DNA of 64,000 nucleotides from DAOTVX01 sp034436015 (GCA_034436015.1 DAOTWG010000019.1:87249-151248); one strand, 5' to 3'; counted from the stretch's first letter, positions 25,573 to 34,695 are shown. Notes: generated by a model not told the origin, from the letters alone. Numbers and translations: made by a program.

Positions 25573-26730
25573 ATGCGCAAAATCTGGCCTTTTACATTTT
25601 ACTTCTTTTTCTTCGCCGCTTTTTCCGCTCTAATGCCCTACCTAGTACTCTATTACCGATGGTGCGGACTGAGCGGTTTTCAAATTGGTCTGCTGACTGG
25701 CCTGACCCCGATTATCACCACGTTTAGCGCGCCGTTCTGGACCGGTCTGGCCGACGCCACGCGTCGCCACAATCTGATTCTACGCCTAAACATGGCGGCG
25801 GCTATTCTCGTCGTCCTACTCATGCCGGCAGCAAGGACATTCCTTTTCCTCTTTCCCGTCATCCTTCTCCACACCGTTCTCTTCTCTCCCATTTCCTCAT
25901 TGGCGGATAGCGCCACATTAACCATGTTAGGCAAGCAACGCGAGGAATATGGACGGATTCGCTTGGGAGGTACGATGGGTTGGGGGATCGTTTCGGCCAT
26001 TGCAGGTGTGGTTATCGAGCAATACGGCCTGACCTGGTCCTTCTGGCTTTACGCTATCAACATGACGCTGGCCTGGCTAGTCAGCCATAGACTGACCTTT
26101 GGGCAAGCACGCGAGCGCGTCTCTATACGGCGCGGCATTCGCGCTTTGTTGACAAACCACCGCTGGTCGATCTTTCTGATCACCGTCTTTATCGCAGGAA
26201 TGGGAATGTCCACTGTGAACACCTACCTTTTTCCTTATATGGAAGAGGCAGGTGCGCGCAAAAGCCTGATGGGCTTGGCTGCTGTCATCGCGACAATATC
26301 AGAAATACCCGTCTTCTTCTTTTCCAACCATCTTCTGCAGCGACTCAAATCGCGCGGACTATTGATGCTTTCCATGGCTGTTATTGGAGCACGGCTCCTG
26401 CTCTACTTTTTCTTCGCGTTCCCGGCAGCGATCCTTCTCGTTCAAATCATGCACGGGCTGACGTTCGCTGCGCTGTGGACCGCCGGCGTGTCCTACGCGC
26501 ACGAAAACGCCCCGACCGGCATGGCTGCCACAGCACAGGGTTTATTCGGCAGTGTCATGATGGGCTTTGGCTCCGGCGCAGGTGGGATGCTGGGAGGATT
26601 GCTTATTGATCATGTTGGAACCGCCGGCATGTACGGCGTGATGGGGATAGTCGTCCTACTCGGTCTCGGCATGTTTGTCCTCCTGGAACGCTTATGCCGC
26701 CCTTGCCCGCAGGTAGAACAAACTGCTTAA
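25573..26730 (+). CDS. Major facilitator superfamily transporter (MFS_1_like, LacY/NupG-like)
   Basis: A 385-residue protein with about twelve hydrophobic helices. TM1-2 contain FYFFFFAAFSALMPYLVLYY, followed by GLADATRRHN, the MFS loop 2-3 motif. EEYGRIRLGGTMGWG in the TM4-5 area and YFFFAFPAAILLVQ with LHGLTFAALWTAGV-like residues (QIMHGLTFAALW) are typical of the branch that includes oligosaccharide and nucleoside proton symporters. The substrate is unknown. ATG 25573 is chosen because a TATGAT box lies seven bases upstream; ATG 25561 would add four residues. It is 25 bases upstream of the DUF2344 gene. Confidence 0.88.
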   Translation: MRKIWPFTFYFFFFAAFSALMPYLVLYYRWCGLSGFQIGLLTGLTPIITTFSAPFWTGLADATRRHNLILRLNMAAAILVVLLMPAARTFLFLFPVILLHTVLFSPISSLADSATLTMLGKQREEYGRIRLGGTMGWGIVSAIAGVVIEQYGLTWSFWLYAINMTLAWLVSHRLTFGQARERVSIRRGIRALLTNHRWSIFLITVFIAGMGMSTVNTYLFPYMEEAGARKSLMGLAAVIATISEIPVFFFSNHLLQRLKSRGLLMLSMAVIGARLLLYFFFAFPAAILLVQIMHGLTFAALWTAGVSYAHENAPTGMAATAQGLFGSVMMGFGSGAGGMLGGLLIDHVGTAGMYGVMGIVVLLGLGMFVLLERLCRPCPQVEQTA

Positions 26731-26755
26731 GCCAACACCAGAATCTTTTGCGCGT

Positions 26756-27412
26756 ATGAGGCTGCGGATACACTTTTCTAAAACAGATTCTTTGCGTTAT
26801 ATCGGTCACTTGGACCTGCAACGCGTCTGGGAACGGACTTTGCGCCGCGCCGACTTGCCGTTGGTGTATAGCCAGGGGTTTCACCCGCAGCCCAAGATTC
26901 AGTTCGCCTCGGCGTTGCCGCTCGGTTTTATCGGTCGCGAGGAAATCGTGGATGTATGGCTGGATGATTCGACAGCAGCCTCGACATCCATCACCGAAAT
27001 GGGCAATCGGTTACAACGGGTTACTCCTCCAGGATTGATCATCCGCTCGATAGAAATCGTGGAGGAACGCGCCCCAGCCCTACAAACACAGGTGCTGGCA
27101 GCAGAATATTGCGTCACTCTTCCCGACGGCGCCTGCCCTGATTTACCGCAGCGGGTGCAGGCTTTGCTGGATCAGGCGACGCTGCCGCGCAGCCGGCGTG
27201 GACGAGAATACGATTTGCGTCCCTTGATCCTGCGATTAGAATGCGTAAGGGATTCCGTATCCATGATTCTCTCGGCCAGGGAAGGCGCAACCGGCCGTCC
27301 AGAAGAGGTGCTGGCCGCCTTGAATCTGCCCCTGGAGGGAGTTCGCATCGAACGCGTGCGCTTGATTTTGAGCGAAAACCCCACGCAACCATCTTCCGCA
27401 ACGAAAGGATAA
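26756..27412 (+). CDS. DUF2344 (TIGR03936) protein, usually radical-SAM associated
   Basis: A 218-residue protein with the DUF2344 signature: RIHFSKTDSLRYIGHLDLQR at the N-terminus, then RADLPLVYSQGFHPQPKI, FASALPLG and EEIVDVWLDD. In many bacteria this domain is fused to, or encoded next to, a B12-binding radical SAM enzyme and then rplU/rpmA; here neither is adjacent. The function is not established. The start ATG 26756 gives the canonical N-terminus. The stop is two bases before the degV start, so the two are one transcript. Confidence 0.9.
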   Translation: MRLRIHFSKTDSLRYIGHLDLQRVWERTLRRADLPLVYSQGFHPQPKIQFASALPLGFIGREEIVDVWLDDSTAASTSITEMGNRLQRVTPPGLIIRSIEIVEERAPALQTQVLAAEYCVTLPDGACPDLPQRVQALLDQATLPRSRRGREYDLRPLILRLECVRDSVSMILSAREGATGRPEEVLAALNLPLEGVRIERVRLILSENPTQPSSATKG

Positions 27413-27414
27413 CC

Positions 27415-28275
27415 ATGATGTCAAACATTGCCATTATCACCGACACAGATTGCAGTCTGCCGCTCGAGATAACGAATCGCTACGGCATCGTCCAGGTTCC
27501 CATCACGATTCAATTCGGTAGGGAAAGTTTCCGCGCGGTGTACGATGTGGATGACGCCGCTACTTTTGCCCGCATCGACCGTGAGGGACGCATTCCCACT
27601 ACAGCTGCCCCTGCACCCGGGCAGTATGCCGAAGCCTACCAGGCTGCGTTCGAGGCCGGTGCGGAGGCGATCCTGTGCTTTACCATCAGTAGCGCGATGA
27701 GCGCCTGCTATCAGGCCGCTATGTCGGCAAAAGCGATGTTCCCCCAGCGAGAGATTCGTGTGATAGACACAAAAACACTCTCGCTAGCGCAAGGGTTCAT
27801 TGTACTGGCTGCCGCGGAGGCGCTGAACCAAGGCGCATCTCTCAACGAAGCGCTGACCGTGACCGAGAGCCTGGGGCAGCGTACCCACCTGTTCGCCGCG
27901 CTGGCTACGCTGAAGTACCTTGCGATGAGTGGACGCGTCGGCCACTTGGCCGCCGGCCTGGCCGGTCTGCTCGAGGTGCGGCCGATCCTGACCGTGATTG
28001 ACGGCAAACTCCAATTGCTGGAACGTGTGCGCACGCAGCGCAAGGCATGGGAACGGACGATCGAACTGGCCGCCGAGGCGGCCAAAGGATGCCGTATTGA
28101 GCGCATCGGCTACCTGCACGTCAACGCGCGCGCCGTGGCCGAACAGTTCGCGGCCCGAGTCAACGCTGCCCTACCCTGTTCCTCCGAGCCGCTCTATGCC
28201 GAGATGACGCCCGGTCTCTCCATCCATTCCGGCGCGGGATTGGTTGGCGTGGCCTTTGTCACCGCAGCGGCATAG
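27415..28275 (+). CDS. DegV family fatty-acid-binding protein
   Basis: A 286-residue cytoplasmic DegV protein. These bind a long-chain fatty acid and act as FakB-type carriers for a fatty acid kinase. The N-terminus IAIITDTDCSLPLE, TTAAPAPGQYAEAY (Thr/Ser lipid carboxylate contact), IDTKTLSLAQGF and LKYLAMSGRVG, plus the C-terminal IHSGAGLVGVAF, are diagnostic. No FakA kinase gene is in the window, so the partner must be elsewhere. AAAGGA lies five bases before ATG 27415; ATG 27418 is equally possible. The frame extends to 27241 only as an overlap with DUF2344. Confidence 0.92.
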   Translation: MMSNIAIITDTDCSLPLEITNRYGIVQVPITIQFGRESFRAVYDVDDAATFARIDREGRIPTTAAPAPGQYAEAYQAAFEAGAEAILCFTISSAMSACYQAAMSAKAMFPQREIRVIDTKTLSLAQGFIVLAAAEALNQGASLNEALTVTESLGQRTHLFAALATLKYLAMSGRVGHLAAGLAGLLEVRPILTVIDGKLQLLERVRTQRKAWERTIELAAEAAKGCRIERIGYLHVNARAVAEQFAARVNAALPCSSEPLYAEMTPGLSIHSGAGLVGVAFVTAAA

Positions 28276-28450
28276 GAAACCTGAAGGACGCTTGCTCGCC
28301 GAAAAGAGATGTGACCACGGAAACGCGCGGTGCGTTTCTCCGCTTCATCGGTGCACGCTACAGCCGGATGCTCCATTCCGGCTTCCCTATGCCAGAATGG
28401 GGAACTGCTAATGAAAGAGCGTTGGCCCAACGCGAGTTCGTAAAGAAAAG

Positions 28451-28480
28451 GCCGGGAACTGCACGTCCCCGGCTTGTTTT
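28451..28480. terminator. Bidirectional terminator between degV and the minus-strand membrane protein gene
   Basis: GCCGGG (28451-28456) pairs with CCCGGC (28468-28473), with partial extension. On the plus strand it is followed by TTGTTTTG and on the minus strand by CTTTTCTTT, so it can serve both convergent genes. Confidence 0.7.
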
Positions 28481-28488
28481 GCCCGCCG

Positions 28489-29487
28489 TCATCCAGCAGC
28501 CTTGGGCCAAACCGCAAGTTCGAGGGTAAGACGCTCGAAGAAACTCTCCTCCGGGAGAGCGCCCTCCCCATATGCCATATCGCTGATCGTAACCACCATT
28601 TGAATAGCCGCCGTCTCGAGAACAACTTGCTTGCCCTTTTCCACCAAGATCGGTTCCCCTTTGGCCTGCAGGCGGGCAAAGGTGTGGGAATCGTGGTAGG
28701 CGTGGTTGCTCATCAACACTTTGGTCACAGTTTGTATGTCGCTTTTATCGAACAACCAGACCTCAAACGCAGACACCCGCTTAGGACCATCGCCGACGCC
28801 AATTGTCTCGGAGATCCCCACACCGCATTCGCCCAGAAACTCGCCGGCGGCGGTCTCGATGCTGAATGAATCATCAAAGAGGTCGTCGCCCAGGACATAG
28901 GTGGTCACAAATTGGGCCAGCGGCGGCTCTTCGCCCATGGCCGCGTAATCGGTGACCTCCACTTTTCGGCTGATTTCGCGCGCCTGCTGCGCGGCTGTCA
29001 GCACGGCAGGACGACTGCGCCGTCGCAGGAAGCGTACCCCGGCATAAAAGAGCAGACCAAGCCCCAGCACCCCCAGCACGACCAGCACGTAGCCTCCCGT
29101 CTTCTCCTGTCCCGGCGGAGATGGCTGTCCTGTCGTAGCGGGCGCAACTGGCGCAGCGCTCACAACCAGTTGACTAAACTCCAGAACCACCGCGGGGTCC
29201 TGGTTGCCCAGATTCGTCTGAATGGTCTGTAAAATCGTTGGGGCCGCCGCGCCCAACGCCTGGTAGCGGCGCAAGGCCGTCTTGTCATCGCGATTGACGC
29301 CATACGAGTCGATTGCCATGCGCAAATAATCTTCCTGATAAGCAGGATGGAGCAGGGCTGGACTAGCGTCCTTCCATTCGACAGGCTGGATGCCCCAGGC
29401 CCAGATCAGACCAAGAATCAGCCCCAAAAGCCCGCCGATCAGCGCCTCACCACCCAGCTTTTTCCACAGCCCAACCATTGACGTCAT
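28489..29487 (-). CDS. Two-helix membrane protein with large cytoplasmic domain, unknown
   Basis: A 332-residue protein of no family I recognise. TM1 (GLLGLILGLIWAWGI) is at residues about 16-34, then an exposed helical segment (YQEDYLRMAIDSYGVNRDD). A Pro/Gly/Thr-rich linker precedes TM2 (GGYVLVVLGVLGLGLLFYAG) near 128-150. A roughly 170-residue C-terminal domain follows (TTYVLGDDLFDDSFSIE, EFLGECGVGI, VWLFDKSDIQT) with regular beta-type pattern. The start is M at 29487, seven bases after AAGGAG; ATG 29493 is too close to it. It is last in the minus-strand transcription unit and followed by a terminator. Confidence 0.75.
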   Translation of the reverse strand: MTSMVGLWKKLGGEALIGGLLGLILGLIWAWGIQPVEWKDASPALLHPAYQEDYLRMAIDSYGVNRDDKTALRRYQALGAAAPTILQTIQTNLGNQDPAVVLEFSQLVVSAAPVAPATTGQPSPPGQEKTGGYVLVVLGVLGLGLLFYAGVRFLRRRSRPAVLTAAQQAREISRKVEVTDYAAMGEEPPLAQFVTTYVLGDDLFDDSFSIETAAGEFLGECGVGISETIGVGDGPKRVSAFEVWLFDKSDIQTVTKVLMSNHAYHDSHTFARLQAKGEPILVEKGKQVVLETAAIQMVVTISDMAYGEGALPEESFFERLTLELAVWPKAAG

Positions 29488-29619
29488 AGCCATTCTCCTT
29501 GAAGGTACACAAGCCGATTATACAAGAATCTCGTCAGATCCGCACGTCCATGATAAAAAAGAGACGCCCCAACGCCGCAGGCAAAAGTCAGCCTGTTCGC
29601 CGTTGGCCAGCAGCCAGAC

Positions 29620-30999
29620 TCATTTCTTCTCCATAAGGTACAACCAGCGCTCAGATTGACGTAACGGCACCGCTTGATCGATGCGGAAGTATTGCCCAAA
29701 GGCGCGCTCAAATCCTTCGCGGCTATAGTCGGGGAAAATATCCTTACGGCTCCGCAACAACTTCTGCACTTGTGAATCGCTCTTTGGGACAAATTCGACA
29801 ATTAACCAATGGCCTGCCTGTGCGAAGAATTCGGCGACCGATTCGAGCGGCACATTGTTAGAAATAGCCAGGTGATGGACGAGCGCCAGGGCCATAACCA
29901 GCTCCGCCGGCCCACGCTGGAGAAGCGAATCGCGCTCGCTATTGCTCCAACCGATGGCCGGACTGGGATTGGTCAGATCGAGGAGAAGAGGCAACAGCCG
30001 GGTCTCCTGGCCGGCTTTGACGTGATGATAACTTTGTTCTACAGCAGCCGGGTCAATGTCGAAGGAAACAGTATAGGCGCCGCGTTCCACCGCCAGCCGG
30101 CTGAACAGCCCGGTGTTGGCGCCAAAGTCCCAGACAAAACGCGGCGCGACCTGCTCCAACCAGACCGCTGCCAGCTGTCGCTTATGCTCGAAGGCGTCTG
30201 GGGTATAGTTGGTTTTATCATAGTAGTCTGCCCACGCTGTGCCGCCGGCTTTCCAGTTCAGTTTCCGCACCGTGCTCTCCAGACTGGCAAGCAATCCCAG
30301 GAGAGCCTGTTTGCTCATCCGACGTCGGCCGCGTGCTTCACTTATAGCGACTTCCGCATAACGCTTTTGGGCTTTGGCATGCAGGGAAATGTGGACATAG
30401 ATGCCCAGATTCCAGCGCGCGCGCGCCGGGAGCAGCGAGTCGGTTAAATCCAGCGGCAGGCCGTCTATGTACACCCGCAACAACTGTCCAAGCCGCACGT
30501 CTCGCCAGGCCATCAACGCCAGCGGCGCCAGAAAGTGTTGACAGAACTGACGATACGCCACCCAGGGCTCTCCCTCTTTGTACGTCTCGAACGAGAGCGT
30601 GTCAATGAGAGCGGGTTTGCCCCGATAGAGTTGAATATTATATGCGCTGGCATCCTTAAGCGAAAGCCCATGCTTCAAAGCGCGTCGTTGAATCGCGAGG
30701 GTCGCCAGTGCCGCATCCTTTAACTGGCCGAACGCCCATTCGTAGGGATACGATACGAAAGGAAGACGCTCAGGCTGGAGAATCTTGAAAGCGTTTGCCG
30801 CCTCCGCAGGTGGGATAGCTACCTCTTGATGTGGAACGAGCAGACCGGCTTTCACTAACTTCTGATACAGGCCGGAACTTATCAGACGCCCGTACTCTTC
30901 CGCATATCCCTGGTTGACCTGACGGTAGAGAACGCCATCGCGCGTGAACAGAAAACCGCTCGGATCGCGAAAAGAAGCACCTACTTTACGACTGTTCAT
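29620..30999 (-). CDS. SAM-dependent methyltransferase, NoeA-like
   Basis: A 459-residue cytoplasmic protein. The N-terminal 250 residues (SGFLFTRDGVLYRQVN, SLKDASAYNIQLYRGKP, DTLSFETYKEG) are typical of a family of large methyltransferases related to nodulation protein NoeA. The C-terminal part is a class I fold with FVWDFGANTGLFSRLA (motif I), VSFDIDPAAVEQSY (acidic end of strand 2) and ALALVHHLAIS. The substrate is unknown; a glycan or lipid is possible. It starts inside the preceding small gene (14-base overlap), so translation is coupled. The frame upstream of ATG 30999 is just the shadow of that gene. Confidence 0.85.
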   Translation of the reverse strand: MNSRKVGASFRDPSGFLFTRDGVLYRQVNQGYAEEYGRLISSGLYQKLVKAGLLVPHQEVAIPPAEAANAFKILQPERLPFVSYPYEWAFGQLKDAALATLAIQRRALKHGLSLKDASAYNIQLYRGKPALIDTLSFETYKEGEPWVAYRQFCQHFLAPLALMAWRDVRLGQLLRVYIDGLPLDLTDSLLPARARWNLGIYVHISLHAKAQKRYAEVAISEARGRRRMSKQALLGLLASLESTVRKLNWKAGGTAWADYYDKTNYTPDAFEHKRQLAAVWLEQVAPRFVWDFGANTGLFSRLAVERGAYTVSFDIDPAAVEQSYHHVKAGQETRLLPLLLDLTNPSPAIGWSNSERDSLLQRGPAELVMALALVHHLAISNNVPLESVAEFFAQAGHWLIVEFVPKSDSQVQKLLRSRKDIFPDYSREGFERAFGQYFRIDQAVPLRQSERWLYLMEKK

Positions 31000-31201
31000 C
31001 GCTTTCGTCAACGGCTTCGGCTTCAGTTGCTGCGGACACCGACCTCTTGCTGAAACGACGCTTGATTTTCGACCACTGGGCGCCAATCGCAACGCCCAGG
31101 CCCGCCAGGCCGGCAATCAGTAATTGCAACAGAAAACTGCCAGAACCCGGGTCAAGGTAGAGCAAAAAAGCTCCGAAAGGGAAAGAAGCGAAGGGACTCA
31201 T
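30986..31201 (-). CDS. Small one-helix membrane protein with LDPGSGSFLLQ motif
   Basis: A 71-residue protein: a short N-terminus with LYLDPGSGSFLLQLLIAG, one transmembrane helix (about residues 22-42), then a basic stretch KIKRRFSKR and an acidic tail. The LDPGSGS motif at the helix entry recurs in small bacterial proteins located next to glycan- or methyltransferase-like genes, as here. Its function is not known to me; a membrane tether or accessory factor for the overlapping methyltransferase is a reasonable guess. The real start is ATG 31201; the longer frame from 31291 is leader. It lies 34 bases after the topA stop. Confidence 0.72.
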   Translation of the reverse strand: MSPFASFPFGAFLLYLDPGSGSFLLQLLIAGLAGLGVAIGAQWSKIKRRFSKRSVSAATEAEAVDESDEQS

Positions 31202-31235
31202 AGGCAACTCTTTATATGTATTGAAGTACTTCGGG

Positions 31236-33533
31236 TCAAGTGGTTTCCGGAATAACCTCTCCCAACGGGAAGGTTTCTTGACAAGACACACATTGCGCCT
31301 CGCGCTTATTAGCGATCACGAGCAACCCACGACAACTCGGACAGGGTTGTGGCAGCGGGCGTTTCCAGGAGTTAAAGTCACAAGCAGGATAATTGTTGCA
31401 ACCGTAGAATGTGCGCCCTTTACGCGTCTTGCGCTCAACAATCGCCCCCCCATCCTTCGGGCAGGAAACGCCTATTTCTTCCAGCCACGGTTCCGTATGC
31501 CGGCACTCCGGAAAGCCGGAGCACGAGATAAATTTGCCGAAACGGCCATAGCGGATAACCAATTCCTTGCCGCAGTCCGGACACGCGCGGCCGACCGGCT
31601 CCGGACCGCTCTTGTTAACCGGCATCTCCGCCTGCGCCTTACGCACCGTCGCCGCGAAGGGTGTATAGAACTCGCGCAACACCTTCTCCCATTGCAAGCG
31701 GCCGGCGGCAATCTTATCCAGGTCCTCCTCCATGCGCGCCGTGAACTGATAGTCCATGATTTCGGGAAAATATCGCATGAGCAGATCGTTAACCAAGATG
31801 CCCGTCTCTGTAGGAACGAGTTGGCGGTCAACGCGCTCCACATAGCCGCGCTGTTGAATCGTGGAAAGCGTCGGCGCATACGTGGAAGGCCGACCGATGC
31901 CGTACTCTTCCAGAGTCCGCACCAGGCTGGCCTCTGTGTAGCGAGGGGGCGGTTGGGTAAAGTGCTGCTCCGGGATGAGACGAATCAATTCCTGATCCTG
32001 ACCTTCCGCGACGGAGGCCGGGATGCGCACATTCAACTCCTCTTCCTCCACCTTTTGTTCCTCATCTCTGGCCTCCTCGTAAACGATCAGGAAACCGGGG
32101 AACTTCACCACCGAGCCGGCGGACCGCAGGAGGTAAACGTGAATCTCACCCCGAGCGGTCACCTCGACCGCAATGGTATCATACACCGCCGATTCCATTT
32201 GCGAAGCAACAAAGCGTTGCCAGATGAGCTGGTAGAGTTTGAACATGGCCGGTTCAAGGTAAGGCTTGACCTTCTCCGGCTCGCGCCAGACCGAGGTAGG
32301 ACGGATCGCCTCATGTGCCTCCTGCGCGCCAGCCACCTTTTTCGTGTAGATTGGAGGCTTCTCCGGCACGAAGTCGCTTCCATAGCGCTGGGCAATGTAA
32401 CTGCGCGCCTCGTCACGCGCGACGCCCGCGATATTGGTCGAGTCGGTGCGCATGTAGGTAATCAAGCCGGTAGAACCACCTTCGCCAACATCCACCCCTT
32501 CGTACAAGCCCTGTGCCAAGGCCATCGTGCGCTTGGCCGTGAAGCCAAGTTTACGCGAGGCTTCCTGTTGCAACGTGGACGTGATGAAAGGTGGAGAGGG
32601 ACGGCGGCGACGTTCGCCTCGCTTGATGCGCGTCACGACGTAGGAGGCTTGCTCCATATCCGCGAGGATAGGCCGCACGATCTCCTCGTTGCCGAGTTCA
32701 GGATCCTTCTCGTCAATCTTCACCAGTTTGGCAAGGAATGTCTGACGTTCCCCCTGAGGACGCAATTCCGCCGCGATCGTCCAATATTCCACAGGCGTAA
32801 AGGCTTCGATCTCGCGCTCGCGCTCGACAATCAGCCGCAAGGCCACCGACTGCACCCGCCCTGCCGAAAGGCGCGAACGCACTTTCTCCCACAAAATTGG
32901 GCTGATGCTGTATCCCACAAGACGATCCAGGATGCGCCGCGCCTGTTGCGCGTTCACCAAATCCATGTTGATCGAACGCGGATGGGCAAAGGCTTCCTGA
33001 ATGGCTTGCTCGGTAATTTCATGGAAGACCACGCGCCGGGCCAGTTTTGGGTCAATCGCCGCAGCCTCCATGAGGTGCCAGGAGATGGCTTCGCCTTCGC
33101 GGTCCGGATCGGTCGCCAAGTAGATTTCGGCATGTTGGCGCGCCAGTTCTTTCAACTCTTTGACGACGGCCTTCTTTTCATTCGGAACGCGGTATTTGGG
33201 CTTGAAGTTGTTTTCCACATCTACCGAGAGTTGGGAACGCAATAGATCGCGCACGTGTCCAACTGAGGCGCGCACCGTATAACTCTTGCCGAGAAAGCGC
33301 CCCACCGTGCGCGCTTTGGCCGGCGACTCGACGATGACCAGCTTCCCCGAGCGGTCGGCGCCGCGCTCCGGCGCGGCCATACCCTCGTGGGCCTCGGTGC
33401 GACCAATACGATAGAGTTTCGTACCGCAGACCGAACAAACGCCGCGCGTAATCGGCGCGCCGGCTGTATTGAAATCCGGTTGGGGGTCCTTGATGTCGCG
33501 CATCAACTTACACTTCATGCAATAGGCTTCCAT
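31236..33533 (-). CDS. topA: DNA topoisomerase I with added N-terminal zinc ribbon
   Basis: A 765-residue type IA topoisomerase that removes negative supercoils. Residues 1-50 form a zinc ribbon (AYCMKCKLM and GVCSVCGTKLY) of the DUF5679 kind. The Toprim domain follows (LVIVESPAKA, TDPDREGEAISWHL with metal-binding acids). The catalytic Tyr360 is in GLITYMRTDSTNIAG, and EEYGIGRPSTYAP is conserved. Three C-terminal Cys4 zinc modules follow (CPDCGKELV, CPKDGGAIV with GCNNYPAC, CPSCRGLL). GGAGG precedes ATG 33533. Length is normal apart from the N-terminal ribbon, an arrangement I associate with Chloroflexota. Confidence 0.96.
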   Translation of the reverse strand: MEAYCMKCKLMRDIKDPQPDFNTAGAPITRGVCSVCGTKLYRIGRTEAHEGMAAPERGADRSGKLVIVESPAKARTVGRFLGKSYTVRASVGHVRDLLRSQLSVDVENNFKPKYRVPNEKKAVVKELKELARQHAEIYLATDPDREGEAISWHLMEAAAIDPKLARRVVFHEITEQAIQEAFAHPRSINMDLVNAQQARRILDRLVGYSISPILWEKVRSRLSAGRVQSVALRLIVEREREIEAFTPVEYWTIAAELRPQGERQTFLAKLVKIDEKDPELGNEEIVRPILADMEQASYVVTRIKRGERRRRPSPPFITSTLQQEASRKLGFTAKRTMALAQGLYEGVDVGEGGSTGLITYMRTDSTNIAGVARDEARSYIAQRYGSDFVPEKPPIYTKKVAGAQEAHEAIRPTSVWREPEKVKPYLEPAMFKLYQLIWQRFVASQMESAVYDTIAVEVTARGEIHVYLLRSAGSVVKFPGFLIVYEEARDEEQKVEEEELNVRIPASVAEGQDQELIRLIPEQHFTQPPPRYTEASLVRTLEEYGIGRPSTYAPTLSTIQQRGYVERVDRQLVPTETGILVNDLLMRYFPEIMDYQFTARMEEDLDKIAAGRLQWEKVLREFYTPFAATVRKAQAEMPVNKSGPEPVGRACPDCGKELVIRYGRFGKFISCSGFPECRHTEPWLEEIGVSCPKDGGAIVERKTRKGRTFYGCNNYPACDFNSWKRPLPQPCPSCRGLLVIANKREAQCVSCQETFPLGEVIPETT

Positions 33534-33591
33534 GAAAACCTCCTGAGGGGGCAACACAAGACAGGCACGACTCTTTGCCTCTTGTGCTCCG

Positions 33592-34695
33592 TTACAAGTA
33601 ATGTTCCCGGTCGGAATTGGTCAAACTCGCGACCACCTGCCGGACTTTCTGCGCCTGTTCCTTCTCGCATACCAATAACACATCGCCGGCATCTACGATA
33701 ATTAGATTCTCGACGCCAATGGTCACGATGAGACGGTCATCACGGTTACCATAGACGAGCGAGTTATGCGTATCCACCGCCAGGTGGCGACTGCTAAAAA
33801 CAATGTTGCCCTGAGCATCGGCAGGAAGCACATCGAAGAGCGAATCCCAGGAACCGACATCGCTCCATTCCAAACCGCCGGCCGGCAGGACGGCTACTTG
33901 CCGGGCGCGCTCCATCACGCCGTAGTCTATCGTCTCGTTGCGCAGATTTGGCCAGACGGTGTGCAACACCTCATCCTGGCGCTCGCCGCCCCAAGCCGCG
34001 CCAATCTGATCGAGCGCCGCTTTCAAATCGGGCATCTGACGGGCGAACTCTTTCAGAATCTGGTCGGCGCGCCAGATGAACATACCGGAGTTCCACGAAT
34101 AATCGCCACGCGCCAACATCTTGCGCGCCTGCGCCTCGCTTGGCTTCTCCTCAAAACGTTTGACACGATAGACCGGGTAGATGAATTGCTCCGGTAATGC
34201 CTCGCCGCGCTGAATATAGCCGTAGGCGGTGGCCGGATAGGTTGGCGTGATTCCCAGCGTGACCAAGTATCCCTTCCAGGCAACATCCACCGCCACACGC
34301 AGCAAAAGATGGAAAAGATCGCGATTCTTGATGAAATGATCCGAAGGCAAGACCGCCATCACCGCGTCGGGGTCGCGTTTTTGCAGGACAGTCGCCGCCA
34401 GACCAACCACAGCGGCCGTACCACGCGGCATCGGTTCGGGTAGATAATTCTCCTGAGGAAGATAGGGCACTTGCTTCTGCAATTCACGCGCCTGCTCGGC
34501 CACCGTGACTACCAGAATGCGCACCGGCGGAAGAAGGCCCTTCAACCGTTCCACCGTCATTTGAAAGAGCGTGCGTTCCTCAATGAGGGGAAGCATTTGC
34601 TTGGGGCGATCCTTACGCGAAACCGGCCAGAGACGGGTGCCGCCGCCTCCGGCCATGATCACCGCGTAGGTATGGTTCAACCGCGCGTCGCCCAT
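33592..34695 (-). CDS. manC: Mannose-1-phosphate guanylyltransferase
   Basis: A 367-residue nucleotidyltransferase producing GDP-mannose for glycans. The N-terminal AVIMAGGGGTRLWPVSRKDRPKQ carries the nucleotide-binding loop and the PKQ motif. PRGTAAVVGLAA, AVLPSDHFI and FEEKPSEAQA are further family signatures, and the C-terminal half holds YSWNSGMFIWRAD and a short left-handed beta-helix (VGSWDSLFDVLP). It lacks the C-terminal isomerase domain of bifunctional enzymes. ATG 34695 overlaps the dprA stop (TAATG). A related sugar nucleotide cannot be excluded. Confidence 0.9.
   Translation of the reverse strand: MGDARLNHTYAVIMAGGGGTRLWPVSRKDRPKQMLPLIEERTLFQMTVERLKGLLPPVRILVVTVAEQARELQKQVPYLPQENYLPEPMPRGTAAVVGLAATVLQKRDPDAVMAVLPSDHFIKNRDLFHLLLRVAVDVAWKGYLVTLGITPTYPATAYGYIQRGEALPEQFIYPVYRVKRFEEKPSEAQARKMLARGDYSWNSGMFIWRADQILKEFARQMPDLKAALDQIGAAWGGERQDEVLHTVWPNLRNETIDYGVMERARQVAVLPAGGLEWSDVGSWDSLFDVLPADAQGNIVFSSRHLAVDTHNSLVYGNRDDRLIVTIGVENLIIVDAGDVLLVCEKEQAQKVRQVVASLTNSDREHYL

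Noticed and set aside
28311..28529. Plus-strand frame of 72 codons after degV
   Set aside because: It starts at a weak GTG, runs through the bidirectional terminator and lies antisense to the end of the unknown membrane protein gene; no family resemblance.
31221..33245. Very long plus-strand frame (674 codons) opposite topA
   Set aside because: It is a mirror of topA codon use in a GC-rich gene; the minus strand carries all topoisomerase motifs and the plus strand product has none.
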